Assembly (NCBI GenBank): GCA_036365145.1
Contig: JAEOAD010000001.1
Location: 101,901,501-101,965,500 of the forward strand
DNA length: 64,000 nucleotides
Direction: 5' to 3'
Source: Orientallactaga sibirica
Taxonomy: Eukaryota > Chordata > Mammalia > Rodentia > Dipodidae
The notes under the pieces were generated by a model. The model saw only the letters and a program-made list of their open reading frames with translations, did no database searches and was not told the origin of the DNA. Of the stretch, positions 11,511 through 22,180 are shown in pieces; position 1 is the stretch's first letter, and every line of letters begins with the position of its first letter. Made by a program: the position numbers and the translations under genes.

Positions 11511-11779
11511 TTAAAAAGAGCCTGGATTATACAAATAGTTTGTTTCTCATGAGCAAGATTTAACAGCGTCTCTGAAGAGCTAAACTAATCAACAGAAAAA
11601 GATGGTATCCAGTTTTAAGTTCCTGCTATAGGAATAAGGCAGGCTTTTCTTTATTTTAATTTTTCAGATAAACATCTAAGTTAATTTTAACATATATATA
11701 GAAAGTGCAAGGATGATAGTATAGTCTCATGAATATTTACAATGTGATCAGCATGTACCTAGATCAAGAAACAACTCTA

Positions 11780-11999
11780 GGCCTGGAGAGATGGCTCAGC
11801 ACTTATCTGCAAAGCCTAGTTTGATTCCGCAGTACCCATGTAAAGCCCGATGCACAAAGTAGCACATGCATCTGGGGTTTGTTTGCAGCAGCTAGAGGCC
11901 CTGGTGTGCCCATTCTCTCTCTCTCTCTCTCTTTCTCCTTTCTTTCTCTCCTTTCTTTCTCTCTGCTTGAAAATAAAAATTAAAGAAAAAAAGAAAGAA
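11780..11999 (+). repeat. tRNA-derived SINE
   Basis: GGCCTGGAGAGATGGCTCAGC head, (CT)n at 11914-11933 and an A-rich AAATTAAAG tail. Confidence 0.92.
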
Positions 12000-12066
12000 C
12001 ACAGAAGCATCCTGATGTGCTGCCTGAGGTATTTCCCCCAACAAGATAAAATAATTCTGACATTTA

Positions 12067-12345
12067 GGGCTGGAGAGATGGCTTAGCGGTTAAGGCACCT
12101 GCCTGCTGAGTCTAAGAACCCTGGTTCCAATTTCCAGCGGTTCCAACCTCCAGGTCCCACGTTTCGCCAGATGCAAAGTGACGCAAGGGCTCAATGCCAC
12201 ACTTGCCCACAAGGAGGCACATGCATCTGGATTTCGTTCACAGCAGCTAAGAGACTGCTGGTGTGCCCATTCTCTATCTGTCGCCTTCTCCCTCTCTCTC
12301 TGTCTGTCTCTCTCTGTGTCTCTCTCCAAAAATAAATTTTAAAAA
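12067..12345 (+). repeat. tRNA-derived SINE, long subfamily
   Basis: Head GGGCTGGAGAGATGGCTTAGC. It carries the extra middle segment GCAAAGTGACGCAAGGG...CACTTGCCCACAAGG that the shorter elements lack. With the B1 at 12358 it shares one duplication, ATAATTCTGACATTTA, at 12051-12066 and 12530-12545. Confidence 0.92.
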
Positions 12346-12357
12346 ATTTTAAAAAAA

Positions 12358-12529
12358 GCCGGGCGTGGTGGCGCACGCCTTTAATCCCAGCACTCGGGAG
12401 GAAGAGGTAGGAGGATCGCCGAGAGTTCGAGGCCACCCTGAGACTACATAGTTAATTCCAGGTCAGCCTGGGCCAGAGTGAGACCCTACCTCGAAAAACC
12501 AAAAAAAAAAAAAAAAAAAATTAAAAAAA
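12358..12529 (+). repeat. B1-like SINE in the tail of the preceding SINE
   Basis: GCCGGGCGTGGTGGCGCACGCC through CGAAAAACC and a long A tail; a near-consensus copy. It lies inside the outer duplication, so it entered the A-rich tail of the tRNA-SINE or arrived as part of a dimer. Confidence 0.95.
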
Positions 12530-12545
12530 ATAATTCTGACATTTA

Positions 12546-12746
12546 ACACTATGCAGTGATGTTGAATTTACATAGATGGAATCGTTAACTATCTACTCTT
12601 TAATAACTGGCTTTTTTTCTGTAAGATTCTTCTACATTGTTAAAGGTAACAATATTTTATTCTCATTGTATGTATTTTGTTTTATGAACATAAAAAAAAC
12701 TCATCCAGTTTCCTGATGGTCAGATTGTTTCCAGTTTGGGGCTATT
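12546..12746 (-). mobile_element. Old L1 fragment, antisense
   Basis: ACATAGATGGAATCGTTAAC...TTCCTGATGGTCAGATTGTTTCCAGTTTGGGG reads like the complement of an old L1M 3' region. Recognition only; it appears to continue after the SINE nest at about 14037. Confidence 0.55.
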
Positions 12747-12760
12747 AAAAATAATTCTAG

Positions 12761-13010
12761 GCTGGAGAGATGGCTTAGTGGTTAAGCGCTTGCCTGTGAA
12801 GCCTAAGGACCCTGGTTCAAGGCTCGATTCTCCAGGACCCACGTAAGCCAGATGGACAAGGGGGCACACGCATCTGGAGTTTGTTTGCAGTGGCTGGAGG
12901 CCCTGGCACACCTATTCTCTCGCTCTCTCTCTCTCTCTCCTGCCTATTTCTGTATCTCTCTCTCTCTCTCTCAAATAAATAAATAAAATATTTTAAAAAA
13001 TAAATAAATA
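12761..13010 (+). repeat. tRNA-derived SINE (first in a nest)
   Basis: GCTGGAGAGATGGCTTAGTGG head, (CT)n and an AAATAAAT tail. Duplication AAAATAATTCTAG at 12748-12760 and 13011-13023. Confidence 0.95.
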
Positions 13011-13021
13011 AAAATAATTCT

Positions 13022-13180
13022 AGCCAGGTGTGGTGGCACACGCCTTTAATCCTAGCACTCGGGAGGCAGAGGTAGGAGGATCGCCATGAGTTTGAGGCCA
13101 CCCTGAGACTACAGAGTGAATTCCAGGTCAGCCTGAGCTACTAGAGAGAGACCCTACCTGGAAAAACCAAAAAAAAAAAA
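13022..13180 (+). repeat. B1-like SINE (second in the nest)
   Basis: AGCCAGGTGTGGTGGCACACGCC through CTACCTGGAAAAACC and an A tail. AATTCTAG recurs at 13183-13190. Confidence 0.95.
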
Positions 13181-13190
13181 AAAATTCTAG

Positions 13191-13393
13191 TCTGGAGAAA
13201 TGGCTCAGCAGTTAAAGATGCATGCTTGCAAAGCCTGATGGCCCTGAGTTCAATTCTGCATGCCCATGTAAAGCCAGACACAAATGGCACATGTCTGGAG
13301 TTCGTTGACAGTGGCAACAGGCCCTGGCATACCCATATTTTCATTCATATTATCTCTCTCACACAAATAAATAATAAAATATTAAAAAATAAT
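13191..13393 (+). repeat. tRNA-derived SINE (third in the nest)
   Basis: TCTGGAGAAATGGCTCAGCAG head through AAATAAATAATAAAATATT. Confidence 0.92.
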
Positions 13394-13435
13394 TTTTGCC
13401 AAGTATAGTATGTTTTTCTGTAATGGTTCCTTTTT

Positions 13436-13532
13436 GCCAGGTGTCTCAGATCACTACCAAAGAGATTGAGGCAGGAGGATCATGAGTTTAAGGCCAGCCT
13501 GAGCTGCATAGTGAGACCTGCCACAAAATTTT
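13436..13532 (+). repeat. Old B1-related fragment
   Basis: GAGATTGAGGCAGGAGGATCATG...AAGGCCAGCCTGAGCTGCATAGTGAG is the middle and 3' part of a B1-type element with an atypical 5' part. Confidence 0.6.
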
Positions 13533-13541
13533 AAAAATTCT

Positions 13542-13624
13542 GCCTGGAGTGGTGGTGCACACCTTTAATTCTAGTACTTGGGATGCTGAGGTCAGTGAAA
13601 TCCTGCCTCAAAAAAAAAAAAAAA
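13542..13624 (+). repeat. Short B1-like SINE
   Basis: CCTGGAGTGGTGGTGCACACC...GAAATCCTGCCTCA plus A tail, with about half the body deleted. AAAATTCTGC flanks it at 13533-13542 and 13621-13630. Confidence 0.88.
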
Positions 13625-13640
13625 TTCTGCTGTGAACATT

Positions 13641-13850
13641 TAAAAAATATTTTTATTTATTTGAAAGCAGAGAGAGATAGAAGAGAGACAAAGAGAGAAT
13701 GTGCACGCCAGAACTTCTAGCCACTGCAAACGAGCTCCAGATGCATGTGCGCCCTTGTGCATCTGGTGTACGTGGGTCCTGGGGAATCGAACCTGGGTCC
13801 TTTAGCTTTGCAGGCAAATGCCTTAACCACTAAGCCATTTCTCCAACCCC
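13641..13850 (-). repeat. tRNA-derived SINE
   Basis: Antisense from TTTTTATTTATTTGAAAGCAG to AAGCCATTTCTCCAACCCC. It is the left member of a tandem pair enclosed by CTGCTGTGAACATT at 13627-13640 and 14023-14036. Confidence 0.93.
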
Positions 13851-14022
13851 TTTTATTTATTTGAGTAAGAGAGAGAGAGTGGCAGGACCTCCAGCTGCTA
13901 CTGACAAACTCCAAATGCCTGCACCACCTTGCGCAACTGGCTTATGTGGGTCCTGGGGAATCGAACCTGGGTCCTTTGGCTTTGCAGGCCAGTACCTTAA
14001 TCACTAAGCCATCTCTCCAGCC
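13851..14022 (-). repeat. tRNA-derived SINE, tandem to the previous one
   Basis: Antisense from TTTTATTTATTTGAGTAAGAG to AAGCCATCTCTCCAGCC. It sits within the same outer 14-base duplication as its neighbour. Confidence 0.93.
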
Positions 14023-14036
14023 CTGCTGTGAACATT

Positions 14037-14270
14037 ATTACATATGAGCTTTCAAGTCCATATATGTGCAGCTCTTTGGGTATGTTTATAAGAGAAGAGT
14101 GGCTGTTTTATAAGGCATGTGTGTGTCCAGCCTTTAAGATAATGCCAGACAGTTCTTAGAGTACTTGTGCTGTTGACAGACTGACTTGTAAGAGTTTGAA
14201 TTCCTGATATTCCACAGAGTTAAACTCCTACCCTCCATTCTCATCATCTGTGACCAGGATTTCTGTTCAC
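14037..14270 (-). mobile_element. Old L1 fragment, antisense (continuation)
   Basis: ATTACATATGAGCTTTCAAG...GGGTATGTTTATAAGAGAAGAG appears to continue the 12546-12746 fragment after the SINE nest. Recognition only. Confidence 0.5.
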
Positions 14271-14330
14271 CTTGTTTTTAACCCCCTAGTTGTTGCTGTT
14301 ATGGGCTAGTTGGTTGTTTGGTTTAAAACA

Positions 14331-14535
14331 GGGGCTCCAGCTGAAGAGATGGCTCAGCAGTTAAGATACTTGCTTGTAATTCCTAATGACCTGGGTTCAG
14401 TTCCCTAGTACCCATGTAAAGCCAGATGCACAGAGTGGTACATGAGTATGGAGTTCATTTGCAGTGGCTAGAGGCCACAGTGCACCCATTCATATTCATT
14501 CTCTCTCTGTCCTTGCAATAAATGAAGTATTTAAA
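14331..14535 (+). repeat. tRNA-derived SINE
   Basis: GGGGCTCCAGCTGAAGAGATGGCTCAGC head, TTCATTTGCAGTGGCTAGAGG body, A-rich tail. Confidence 0.9.
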
Positions 14536-14545
14536 ACAACAAGAA

Positions 14546-14682
14546 CAGTAGCTCACTCTGTATGTAGCCCATGCTGGTCTGGAACTCACCATGTAACCAG
14601 ATAGGCCTCGAACTTCGGCCATCCTCCTGCGACAGCCTACTAAGTCTTGGAATTAGAGACATAAGCCCTCATTCCTGGCTTA
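14546..14682 (-). repeat. B1-like SINE, diverged
   Basis: AGTAGCTCACTCTGTATGTAGCCC through CCCTCATTCCTGGCT, antisense. Confidence 0.8.
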
Positions 14683-15221
14683 CTGCTGTTTTATGTAGTG
14701 TTTTTAAAAAGTATATGCTTACCAATATATTCTGAATTCTCTTTAGATCTTGTAACTTTTTCACCTTTTACCAATATATTTATCCCTCTTCCATCTCAAC
14801 TCTTGCAGTTTTTATTCTTTTCTTCTTAGAATTCATTCTTTAAATTTCTTTTGTGAGTTTATATAACACTCTTGACAAGTAATGACAGATAGTTGCATTA
14901 GATATATCATTCTAGGCTGACAGCTACCTTCTGCCAGCAGTTCAAAAACATTTGTCTTACTCTTTTTCTTTTGAAGTCTATTGCAAATGTAATTGTCTGT
15001 CTCTTGTAGGGAATCTGACCCTGGACAACTAAAATGTTTCCAGCCCTGAGCTCCTTGACTATGGCCTCTCCCCTCTGTTTCTTTTTACAGTGCTATATTG
15101 CTTATTTTACACACTGTTCAATTATTTCATTGTAGTTCTTGGAAAAGGGTGTCACACCAAGCACTCACACATGCCAGACAAGTGTTCTTTCTCTGAGCTA
15201 TAGCAGGGACCAGGAATTTGG

Positions 15222-15382
15222 ATTTTTTTTTTTTTTTTTTTTTTTAAGATATGGTCTCACTCTAGCCCAGGCTGACCTGGAACTCACTCTGTAGTCCTAG
15301 GCTGGCCTCAAACTCATTGCAGTCCTCCTATCTAAACCTCCCGAGCGCTGGGATTAATGGCGTGTGTCATCATGCCCGGCTA
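15222..15382 (-). repeat. B1-like SINE
   Basis: Poly(T) then AAGATATGGTCTCACTCTAGC through CATCATGCCCGGC. Confidence 0.93.
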
Positions 15383-15639
15383 GGAGTCTGTTTTGAGCAC
15401 CGACCTTCTCCCTAGGTTTATGGTTCCTTTTTGCCAGGTGTCTCAGATTGCCACTAGCCTGTGACAATATCATGTTCCTCTCTTGGCTAAGATTTTTCTG
15501 GACCATCTGGTGTGTAAATTCCAAATATAAAGTTCAAATTCTTTTGAGTTAACCTACTATTACAGATTTTCTTTTACTATTTAGCATTCTGGAGGAGGGG
15601 GAAACAGATACAGCATTCTATTTTTATTTTGGATTTGAA

Positions 15640-15799
15640 TGGGGGTTTGTTGTTGTTGTTTTTCGAGGTAGGGTCTCACTCTAGCCCAGGCTGACCTGGA
15701 ATTCACTCTGTATTCTCAGGGTGGCCTCGAACTCACTGCGATCCTCCTACCTCTGCCTCCCAAGTGCTGGGATTAAAGGTGTGCACCACCATGCCCGGC
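15640..15799 (-). repeat. B1-like SINE
   Basis: GTTGTTGTTTTTCGAGGTAGGG through CACCATGCCCGGCA; close to consensus. Confidence 0.94.
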
Positions 15800-15801
15800 A
15801 T

Positions 15802-15912
15802 TGTTGTTTGGATAGAATCTTGCCATAATAGCCAAGGCTGGCCTTGAATTTACCATCCTCCTACCTAAGCTGCCTCAGTGGGCTTGCTGGTGGGCGCTAC
15901 CACACCTGGCTC
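15802..15912 (-). repeat. Old B1-related fragment
   Basis: GATAGAATCTTGCCATAATAGCC through GCTACCACACCTGGCT. Confidence 0.7.
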
Positions 15913-15913
15913 C

Positions 15914-15953
15914 ATTTCTTTCTTTCTTCCTTCCTTCCTTCCTTCCTTCCTTC

Positions 15954-16008
<55 letters not shown>
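15914..16008. repeat. (TTTC)n/(TTCC)n microsatellite
   Basis: About 95 bases of TTTC units with a TTCC block in the middle. Confidence 0.97.
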
Positions 16009-16056
16009 AAAAAAATCTTGTTAGTGGATAGATTATATATTTATCTACCTGCTTTG

Positions 16057-16256
16057 TTTTTTTAATTTATTTATTATCATTTGCAAGAAGAAAGAGAGAG
16101 AGTGGATGCTCCAGGGCCTCATACCACTGCACATGGACCTCAGATGCATGTGCCACTTTGTTGTGCATCTGGCTTTACATGGGTTTCAAGAATTCTAACC
16201 TGGGCTGTCAGGCTTACAAGCAAGTGCCTTAACCAGTAAGCGATATCTCCAGCCCT
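16057..16256 (-). repeat. tRNA-derived SINE
   Basis: Antisense TTAATTTATTTATTATCATTTGC tail to AGCGATATCTCCAGCCC. Confidence 0.92.
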
Positions 16257-16339
16257 TATGTAACTTAGGCTGACTTGGAATTTGTGATCTTGCCTCAGTC
16301 TCCCAGGTATTTTGTGTAACTAGGGGTATAACCCTTCAA

Positions 16340-16500
16340 TGAGGTGTTTTTTTTTAATTTTTTAAAGTTTTTGTAGTAATTTTAAAAATAGCATACAAAA
16401 GAATGGGTTTTATTATGACATTTTCATACATATGACAGTTCTGTAGTTTTAGAACCTTTTACTTGTCTTCTCCATTTTATGACTTAAAGAAAACATGGTT
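16340..16500 (-). mobile_element. L1 3'-end fragment, antisense
   Basis: GCATACAAAAGAATGGGTTTTATTATGACATTTTCATACATATG resembles the complement of rodent L1 3' ends. Recognition only. Confidence 0.5.
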
Positions 16501-16540
16501 TGGGATTATTGGTTACGACTATGATTCAGAATTTCTCTTG

Positions 16541-16678
16541 CAGCTGGATGTGGTGGCGCATGCCTTTAATTCCAGATCTCGAAAAGCAGAGGTAGGAGGA
16601 TTACCATGAGTTCAAGACGAGCTTGGAACTACAGAGTGAGTTTCAGGTCAGCCTAGGTTAGAGTGAGACCCTAAAAGA
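16541..16678 (+). repeat. B1-like SINE
   Basis: GCTGGATGTGGTGGCGCATGCC through GTGAGACCCTAAAAG. Confidence 0.9.
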
Positions 16679-16695
16679 AATTCTCTTGTAAATTT

Positions 16696-16892
16696 ATTTA
16701 TTTATTTGAGAGAGAGAGGAAGACAAACAGAGAATGGGTATGCCAGGGCCTCATGCCACTGCACATGAACCTCAAACGCATTTGCCACTTTGTTGTGCAT
16801 CTGGCTTACATGGGTACTGGAGAATTGAACCTGGGTCCTTAAGCTTCACAGGCAAGTCCTTTAACTGGTTGCTAAGCCATCCCTCCAGCCCC
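16696..16892 (-). repeat. tRNA-derived SINE
   Basis: Antisense. CTTGTAAATTTA before it (16685-16696) recurs as CTTGTAAATTTTA at 16893-16905. Confidence 0.93.
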
Positions 16893-16978
16893 CTTGTAAA
16901 TTTTAAGCTGTTTATGTTACTTTGAGGTCTCATTAAGTGTCTGGGATTTGAGGAAACTGCTGAAGAAAGATATTTTCT

Positions 16979-17042
16979 GTGCTGGGCATGTAGCTCAGTA
17001 GAGTACTTGTTTGGATTTCATCTCCAGCACCACCAAAAAAAG
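16979..17042 (+). repeat. ID-like SINE
   Basis: GTGCTGGGCATGTAGCTCAGTAG...CATCTCCAGCACCACC plus A run. This is the short rodent ID pattern. Confidence 0.8.
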
Positions 17043-19059
17043 TATTGTCATAACTTCACATTGGAAGTTTATTTGTTTAGATTCCTCTTGTGAGCCTTAG
17101 ATACGTTTCTTGTTTTTAAACAGTGAGCCAGAGTGTTAACACAAGAGCTGGTTTTTCTGTTCTGACTATATTAAAAACACCAGGCTTGGTGAATGGCTAT
17201 TTTCTGGTTTTTCAGGTCCATCTTGGCTTTTGTGTCATGGCAAAAGCAAGCACTTATTGAAAGTCTACTGTCCCTTTTCCAATTCTATAGACAGATACTG
17301 ACTCATGTTTAGAATAAGGGTGAGCATATTTGAGTAATGTAGTAAACCATCCACAAGAAATGCCTCACCAAAAGCTTAATATCCTTCCTTCAAGTATCCT
17401 GCAACCTTTCAGTTAAATGAAACCAGAATTATTCACGTTTATTAACTTCCCTTTCTGAGATTGTATTAGAGGTAATAATTAATAAACAGGAAATTGAAGA
17501 AAGTAGTTTGCTTCTCATAAAAGGCCTTTCCAGAATCCTTCTTGTAGCTTCTAGCCACAGGATAAAAAAAAAAAAAAAAAAAAATAGTAGTACTGCTTCC
17601 TATTCACAAATTTATTTGTTTCCCTATTGGTTATTGCTGTTGGTGGCAGAAGTGGTGTATGTGTGTGTGTTCTGGGGGTCAAATCCACAGCCTCAAGTGG
17701 ACTAAGGCCCCCTTTGCCTTTGAATTTAAAGCTTAAAAGCCACTCCAAATGTACTATTTTGAGCCGTCTTTCTCCCTATCCCTCCCCTTTTTAGTTAAGT
17801 ACCATGTCATATATTATATTGGATCTACAGGAATCAATTTTAGAGGAGTCAAGAGTTGTTTCAGATTAATTACTTGGCAACTTGGAAAAAACCCACCAGA
17901 GTCAGGTCTTGCTTATCTTGAAGCAAGTTTTACAAACCTCAACATTGAAAATTGTTTCTATAAGCTCCCAAATTTAAAATCAAAACAAAAAAACATTTAT
18001 ACTGATCTAGACATCCCCAGATATTTGTCATCATTATTTATGTGAGTCTTGGTTGAAGGCTGGCATGGTCCACAGCATTATCATGAACTAATGGCTAATG
18101 ATCTGAACTTACCTGGAGTTTATATTACTCTTCCTCAAAGTGTGTTTTTTCATGTTCATCTATAAGGTATGCATATTGCCTTCCTGAAATACTGAAAGTG
18201 CAAAATTAATTTTGCTTTGATTTCCATTATATTTCAGTGATTTAATCATTTTTCTCTTTTAAAATATATTTAAAGTAAGAGGCATTTGTTGCATCTCACA
18301 TTTTTTCTATGTTGGAAAACAGCCCTTTTTTCTTCCCCAATTTATAGGATTATGCAACCTTAGTTAAACAAAACCAAAATTGTTCACTTGCTTAGTGTTC
18401 CACCCCCTTGAAATAAACCACACAGCTCCATGTGGGTATGCACAGCCATAGTTGATTGGTTTCCTAATTTCATGCCGTCCTGGGTTCCTTATGATTTATC
18501 TTCATTTTTCCCCTCTAAGTCACAGAACTAGTTCTTTTGTGATGATTTTTGGGGGTTTTATACACTGTCCAAACATACATGTTTCATTGAGTAATTCCTG
18601 CTGCAGGATTAAGCTTCTCAGTATGAACATTCAAAACTGCAAGTTAGTTTCCCCCCTTGCAGAGTTTAGATATTATAGGTGTGAATTCATTAATATAAAT
18701 CACAGATGGCTTTTGCTTTATGTAAGCTGTTTGCTTCCCAAAGTTGGCTATATCCCAGGATGATATGATTACATTCAGGAAAAATTACTATTTAAAAGAA
18801 CCTGGCAGACAATCTTTAAAGAATATAATATAAATCTACCTTAATTTCTCTATATTAGATTCTTTTCTACCAAAATGAGATGAGCTATAAATGATCATCA
18901 TGCTTTGTGAATTCATAAAAATGGGAGACTTGTGTATATTTACTTGTAAACATAAACCTTGGGAATTTTTCATATCAATAGTAACTTGACTAAAGTGAGT
19001 GGAAAAGAATTTGACATTCTTTTCACATTTGTCTTTTTCATCACTATAGTCCTCTTTTC
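17043..19059. other. SINE-free stretch of 2 kb
   Basis: Unassigned AT-rich sequence. It holds an A20 run at 17565-17584. Two loosely similar segments (17410-17436 and 18361-18387, AGTTAAA..AAACC..AATT.TTCAC) may be an old local duplication. The open frames at 17749-18045 and 18452-18763 have no recognisable protein. Confidence 0.5.
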
Positions 19060-19137
19060 TTTCCAGTGTTGAGCCAAAAACTGAGAACTCACACATACTA
19101 CGCAGGTACTCCACCATTGAGCAACATTCTCAGCCTA
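19060..19137 (-). repeat. ID-like SINE, antisense, diverged
   Basis: GTTGAGCCAAAAACTGAGAAC...GCAGGTACTCCACCATTGAGC is the complement of an ID-type element. Confidence 0.55.
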
Positions 19138-19865
19138 CCTTTGCCCTTGTTTGAATCCACATAAATTTATCATCTATGTGCCTTGTAAGACAACTCTGGG
19201 ATCAATTGTCTTTTCTTTACAACTCCTCCTGTTAAATCAATACTTGATGCCTTTAAGAATTTCATCCCATAGAGTATGGCTATACTTCTGCCACACTGAA
19301 AGTACCTTTGTTACTGACCTTGGTATTAACCTAAAACATTCCTATGCCTCTTTCCATGATGCTTTGTGGCAGAGTACAGTTTGACTGGCTTTCAAGGTAA
19401 TTGTTCTTAATTATTTCGGAGTCATTTGTTAGCTCAGATTAAGAACAAGCATTGCTCCCAGAAAGGGTATAAATGGCTATTGACTTTCTTTTCTTAGCAT
19501 GCAAATCAAAAGATGAGAGTGAAAGCCAAAGCACATGACACAGAATTGTGTGGTTTGTAATAGGTTGTAGGTTTCTTGTAGCCTCAATTACATAAGCCAC
19601 ACTATCTGTTAGCCAGGGACAATTTTTATTTCTTTCATATCAGTTGCAATATGTCAAACTTTTATTTAAAATAAAGCTGTATGTTAAAATACAAGCTTAT
19701 TAAGAAGTTTATTGTATTTGCATGTCTTTCCCCTCTGCTCACATACTATTTATGCCTTGTAGAACAAATTCTAAGGTAGTATCTTTGGGGCCATTTCCAT
19801 TGGCTCTTCTCTCTGAGTCTGTACCATGTGTATGATAGCACAAAACACACTGTACAATAATTTTT
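19138..19865. other. No recognised feature
   Basis: Unassigned sequence. Confidence 0.4.
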
Positions 19866-19881
19866 AAAGAAGTTATTGCAT

Positions 19882-20043
19882 TGCCGGGTGTGGTGGCGCA
19901 CACCTTTAATCCCAGCACTTGGAAGGCAGAGGTAGGAAGATTGGTGTGAGTTCAAGGCCACCCTAAGACTACATAGTGAATTCCAGGTCAGCCTGGGCTA
20001 GAGTGAAACCCTACCTCAAAAAAAAAAAAAAAAAAAAAAAAGA
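19882..20043 (+). repeat. B1-like SINE
   Basis: TGCCGGGTGTGGTGGCGCACACC through CTACCTCA and a long A tail. AGAAGTTATTG flanks it (19868-19878 and 20044-20054). Confidence 0.95.
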
Positions 20044-20052
20044 AGAAGTTAT

Positions 20053-20420
20053 TGTGGTAGTTTGAATAGATGGCCCCCAATATGTTCAGTGTTTTATTAG
20101 TTTGTAATTTACATCTGCAGCTACTTGGCTGGAGGCAGTGTCACTGGACGGATCTTAAGGTGTGGTGGTGGGTTTGAGATTTCAGTCTAAAGATAGGCAA
20201 AGTGTGTCTACCTGGAGTTCCTGAATTGTGTCGTGCTGTGCTGTGTGGCTTTTGGCTTTCTCTGTCTCTCTCTCTCTCTTGCTTGGTCCTGTAAGAGCAG
20301 GCCAGCTTCTTCTGCCTTTATGGAACTTACCCTGGATCTATAAGCTTCAGTAAATCCCTTCCTCCATAACTGTGCCTGGTCTGGATTTTCATCTCAGCGA
20401 ATCTGAAGCTATCTGCTACA
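20053..20420 (+). mobile_element. Solo LTR, ERVL/MaLR-like
   Basis: 368 bases bounded by TGTGGTAG and CTGCTACA (TG...CA with imperfect inverted ends). An exact 5-base duplication, GTTAT, lies at 20048-20052 and 20421-20425. Its inverted relative lies at 37441-37785. Five-base duplications and this length fit an ERVL/MaLR-type LTR. No internal retroviral sequence is attached. Confidence 0.82.
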
Positions 20421-20425
20421 GTTAT

Positions 20426-21430
20426 CTTTTCTCCCTCCCCTCACCTAGCTCACTAAATTGTTATTATTTTATGGTCAGGAACACTGTCTCATTTCTTTCC
20501 ACCATACTGCCTGATCTGCTGTTGCTTATACATAACAAATATGAAATGAATTATTATTTATAGAATATATGAGTTTAAACAGAAACTAGAGAAATATTTT
20601 ACTGATTTACCAACTTAGAATTTAGATGTGATTTTTAAAACAACACTCAGAATATTATGTGATCAGTATAACATAAATTTAGCATAGAACAAGTTGATAT
20701 TATGTAACTTTAATAATACTTGGGTAAGCATGCAAAGAAGAGAAATTTACAAACCAATTTTCATTTTGTTTTAATTAAATATCCTATCATGCTACTACTT
20801 TGCCTGAGTACTGACAGATCTGCTAAAAAGAGAAACTACTTTGAAGATGGGCAGAGCTATGCAAGGGTTGAGGAATAGGGATGGAGATAGGAAGAAAGTG
20901 TCTAAACCACTTTCTTGTTCTGTCTTGGAAAAAGCATATTATAGTATCCCAAAACTTAAAAAAAAGTTAGTTTCAGAGGATGAGATGTGGGTCTTACAGA
21001 CAGACAGTTCAAGTGTAGACTTATCTCCAGCTGGGATCACTAGTAGGCCTAAAGTCATGTGATTTGTCAACACCATCACCATCTTAAAGCAGTGCTTGAA
21101 GCTGAGTACTTGAATTTGCTTCTAGAGGAGGGCCTTTAGAAACACTACCAATGACATAGTTCCCCAGATTTTTTAAAGAAGGGATATGGCCTTTACTGGG
21201 CAAAGTATTTGAAGTATAAGACATTTTTTTTCGAACTAAAAAGATTTTGTATCATAGAAAAAGCAATATGAAAATCCTATGTAGTTCCATGCCCTTAGAG
21301 TGGATGAAAGTAGAAGTAATATTTTTAATGAGAAACTGCAAAGGGAGGGGATTTTGGCAAGCGAGATGGATAGGTTCAAAAGCACTCCTGATAAGCTTTG
21401 TACTAACTACCAACAATCATGTAGTGGTTA
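20426..21430. other. No recognised feature
   Basis: 1 kb of unassigned sequence without a SINE. Confidence 0.45.
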
Positions 21431-21700
21431 ATTCCTCATTGCTGGGCCAAAAGATCTGACCAGAAGCAACTTAGTGGAGGAAAAGGGTTTAACAGTTTCA
21501 AGGGGAAATTTCATCATTGTGGGGAAGGCATGGTAGGGCTGCTACGGGAAGCAAAGAGAGAACAGGCAGTGAGGCCAGGCTATAAAACCTCAAGGCCCAC
21601 CTCTTAGTGACCCACTACTTCCAGAAAAGTGTCACTAGCTGAGGATCAAGGGTTCCAACACATGAGCTGTGATGGGGGAGGAACATCTTACATTAAAGCC
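21431..21700 (-). repeat. Diverged rodent LTR/MaLR-like repeat
   Basis: CCTCATTGCTGGGCCAAAAG...CATCATTGTGGGGAAGGCATGG resembles in layout the elements at 36563 and 52344 (gene-free, CCATCATGG-type core). The ends are not defined. Confidence 0.4.
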
Positions 21701-21910
21701 ACAACAAAGAGTGTATTGGACATTAACTTATAAGTAGCTCTCTCATTGTGTTATCACAACTAAAACTAAACGTCATACTTAAGTAAAGACTTAGAAGTAA
21801 CAATAATGACAAGAAATTGCTATCATAAATGTTTCATATGTTATGACTATATTACATTTTGTTTTTACTTTTTTTTCTCTATTAAATTCTTTCATAAAGT
21901 TGATACTATG

Positions 21911-22062
21911 AGCTGGGTGTGGTTACTAAAGCCAGTTATCCCAGTACGTGGGAGACTGTGGCAGAAGGATTTAGAGTTCAAGGCCAGCTTGGGCTACACG
22001 GTGACTTCTGTGTCAGCCTGGGATACATGGTAAGACCTCCGTCTCAAAAACAAGCAAGGCTG
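21911..22062 (+). repeat. Old B1-like SINE
   Basis: GAGCTGGGTGTGGTTACTAAAGCC through GACCTCCGTCTCAAAAAC. Confidence 0.8.
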
Positions 22063-22086
22063 ATATTATTAATAATTATAGGGTAT

Positions 22087-22180
22087 TTTATTTTGTTGTT
22101 TTGTGGTACTGGGAGTCAAACCCAGGGCATAGAAAAGTCTAGGCAAATACTTTGACACTGAGCTATAGCCCTACCCACTG
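22087..22180 (-). repeat. ID-like SINE, antisense
   Basis: TGTGGTACTGGGAGTCAAACCC...TTGACACTGAGCTATAGCCC is the complement of an ID element. Confidence 0.75.

Noticed and set aside
17410..18387. Local duplication (AGTTAAA..AAACC..AATT.TTCAC at 17410 and 18361)
   Set aside because: Only about 26 bases with several mismatches; too weak to call without alignment statistics.
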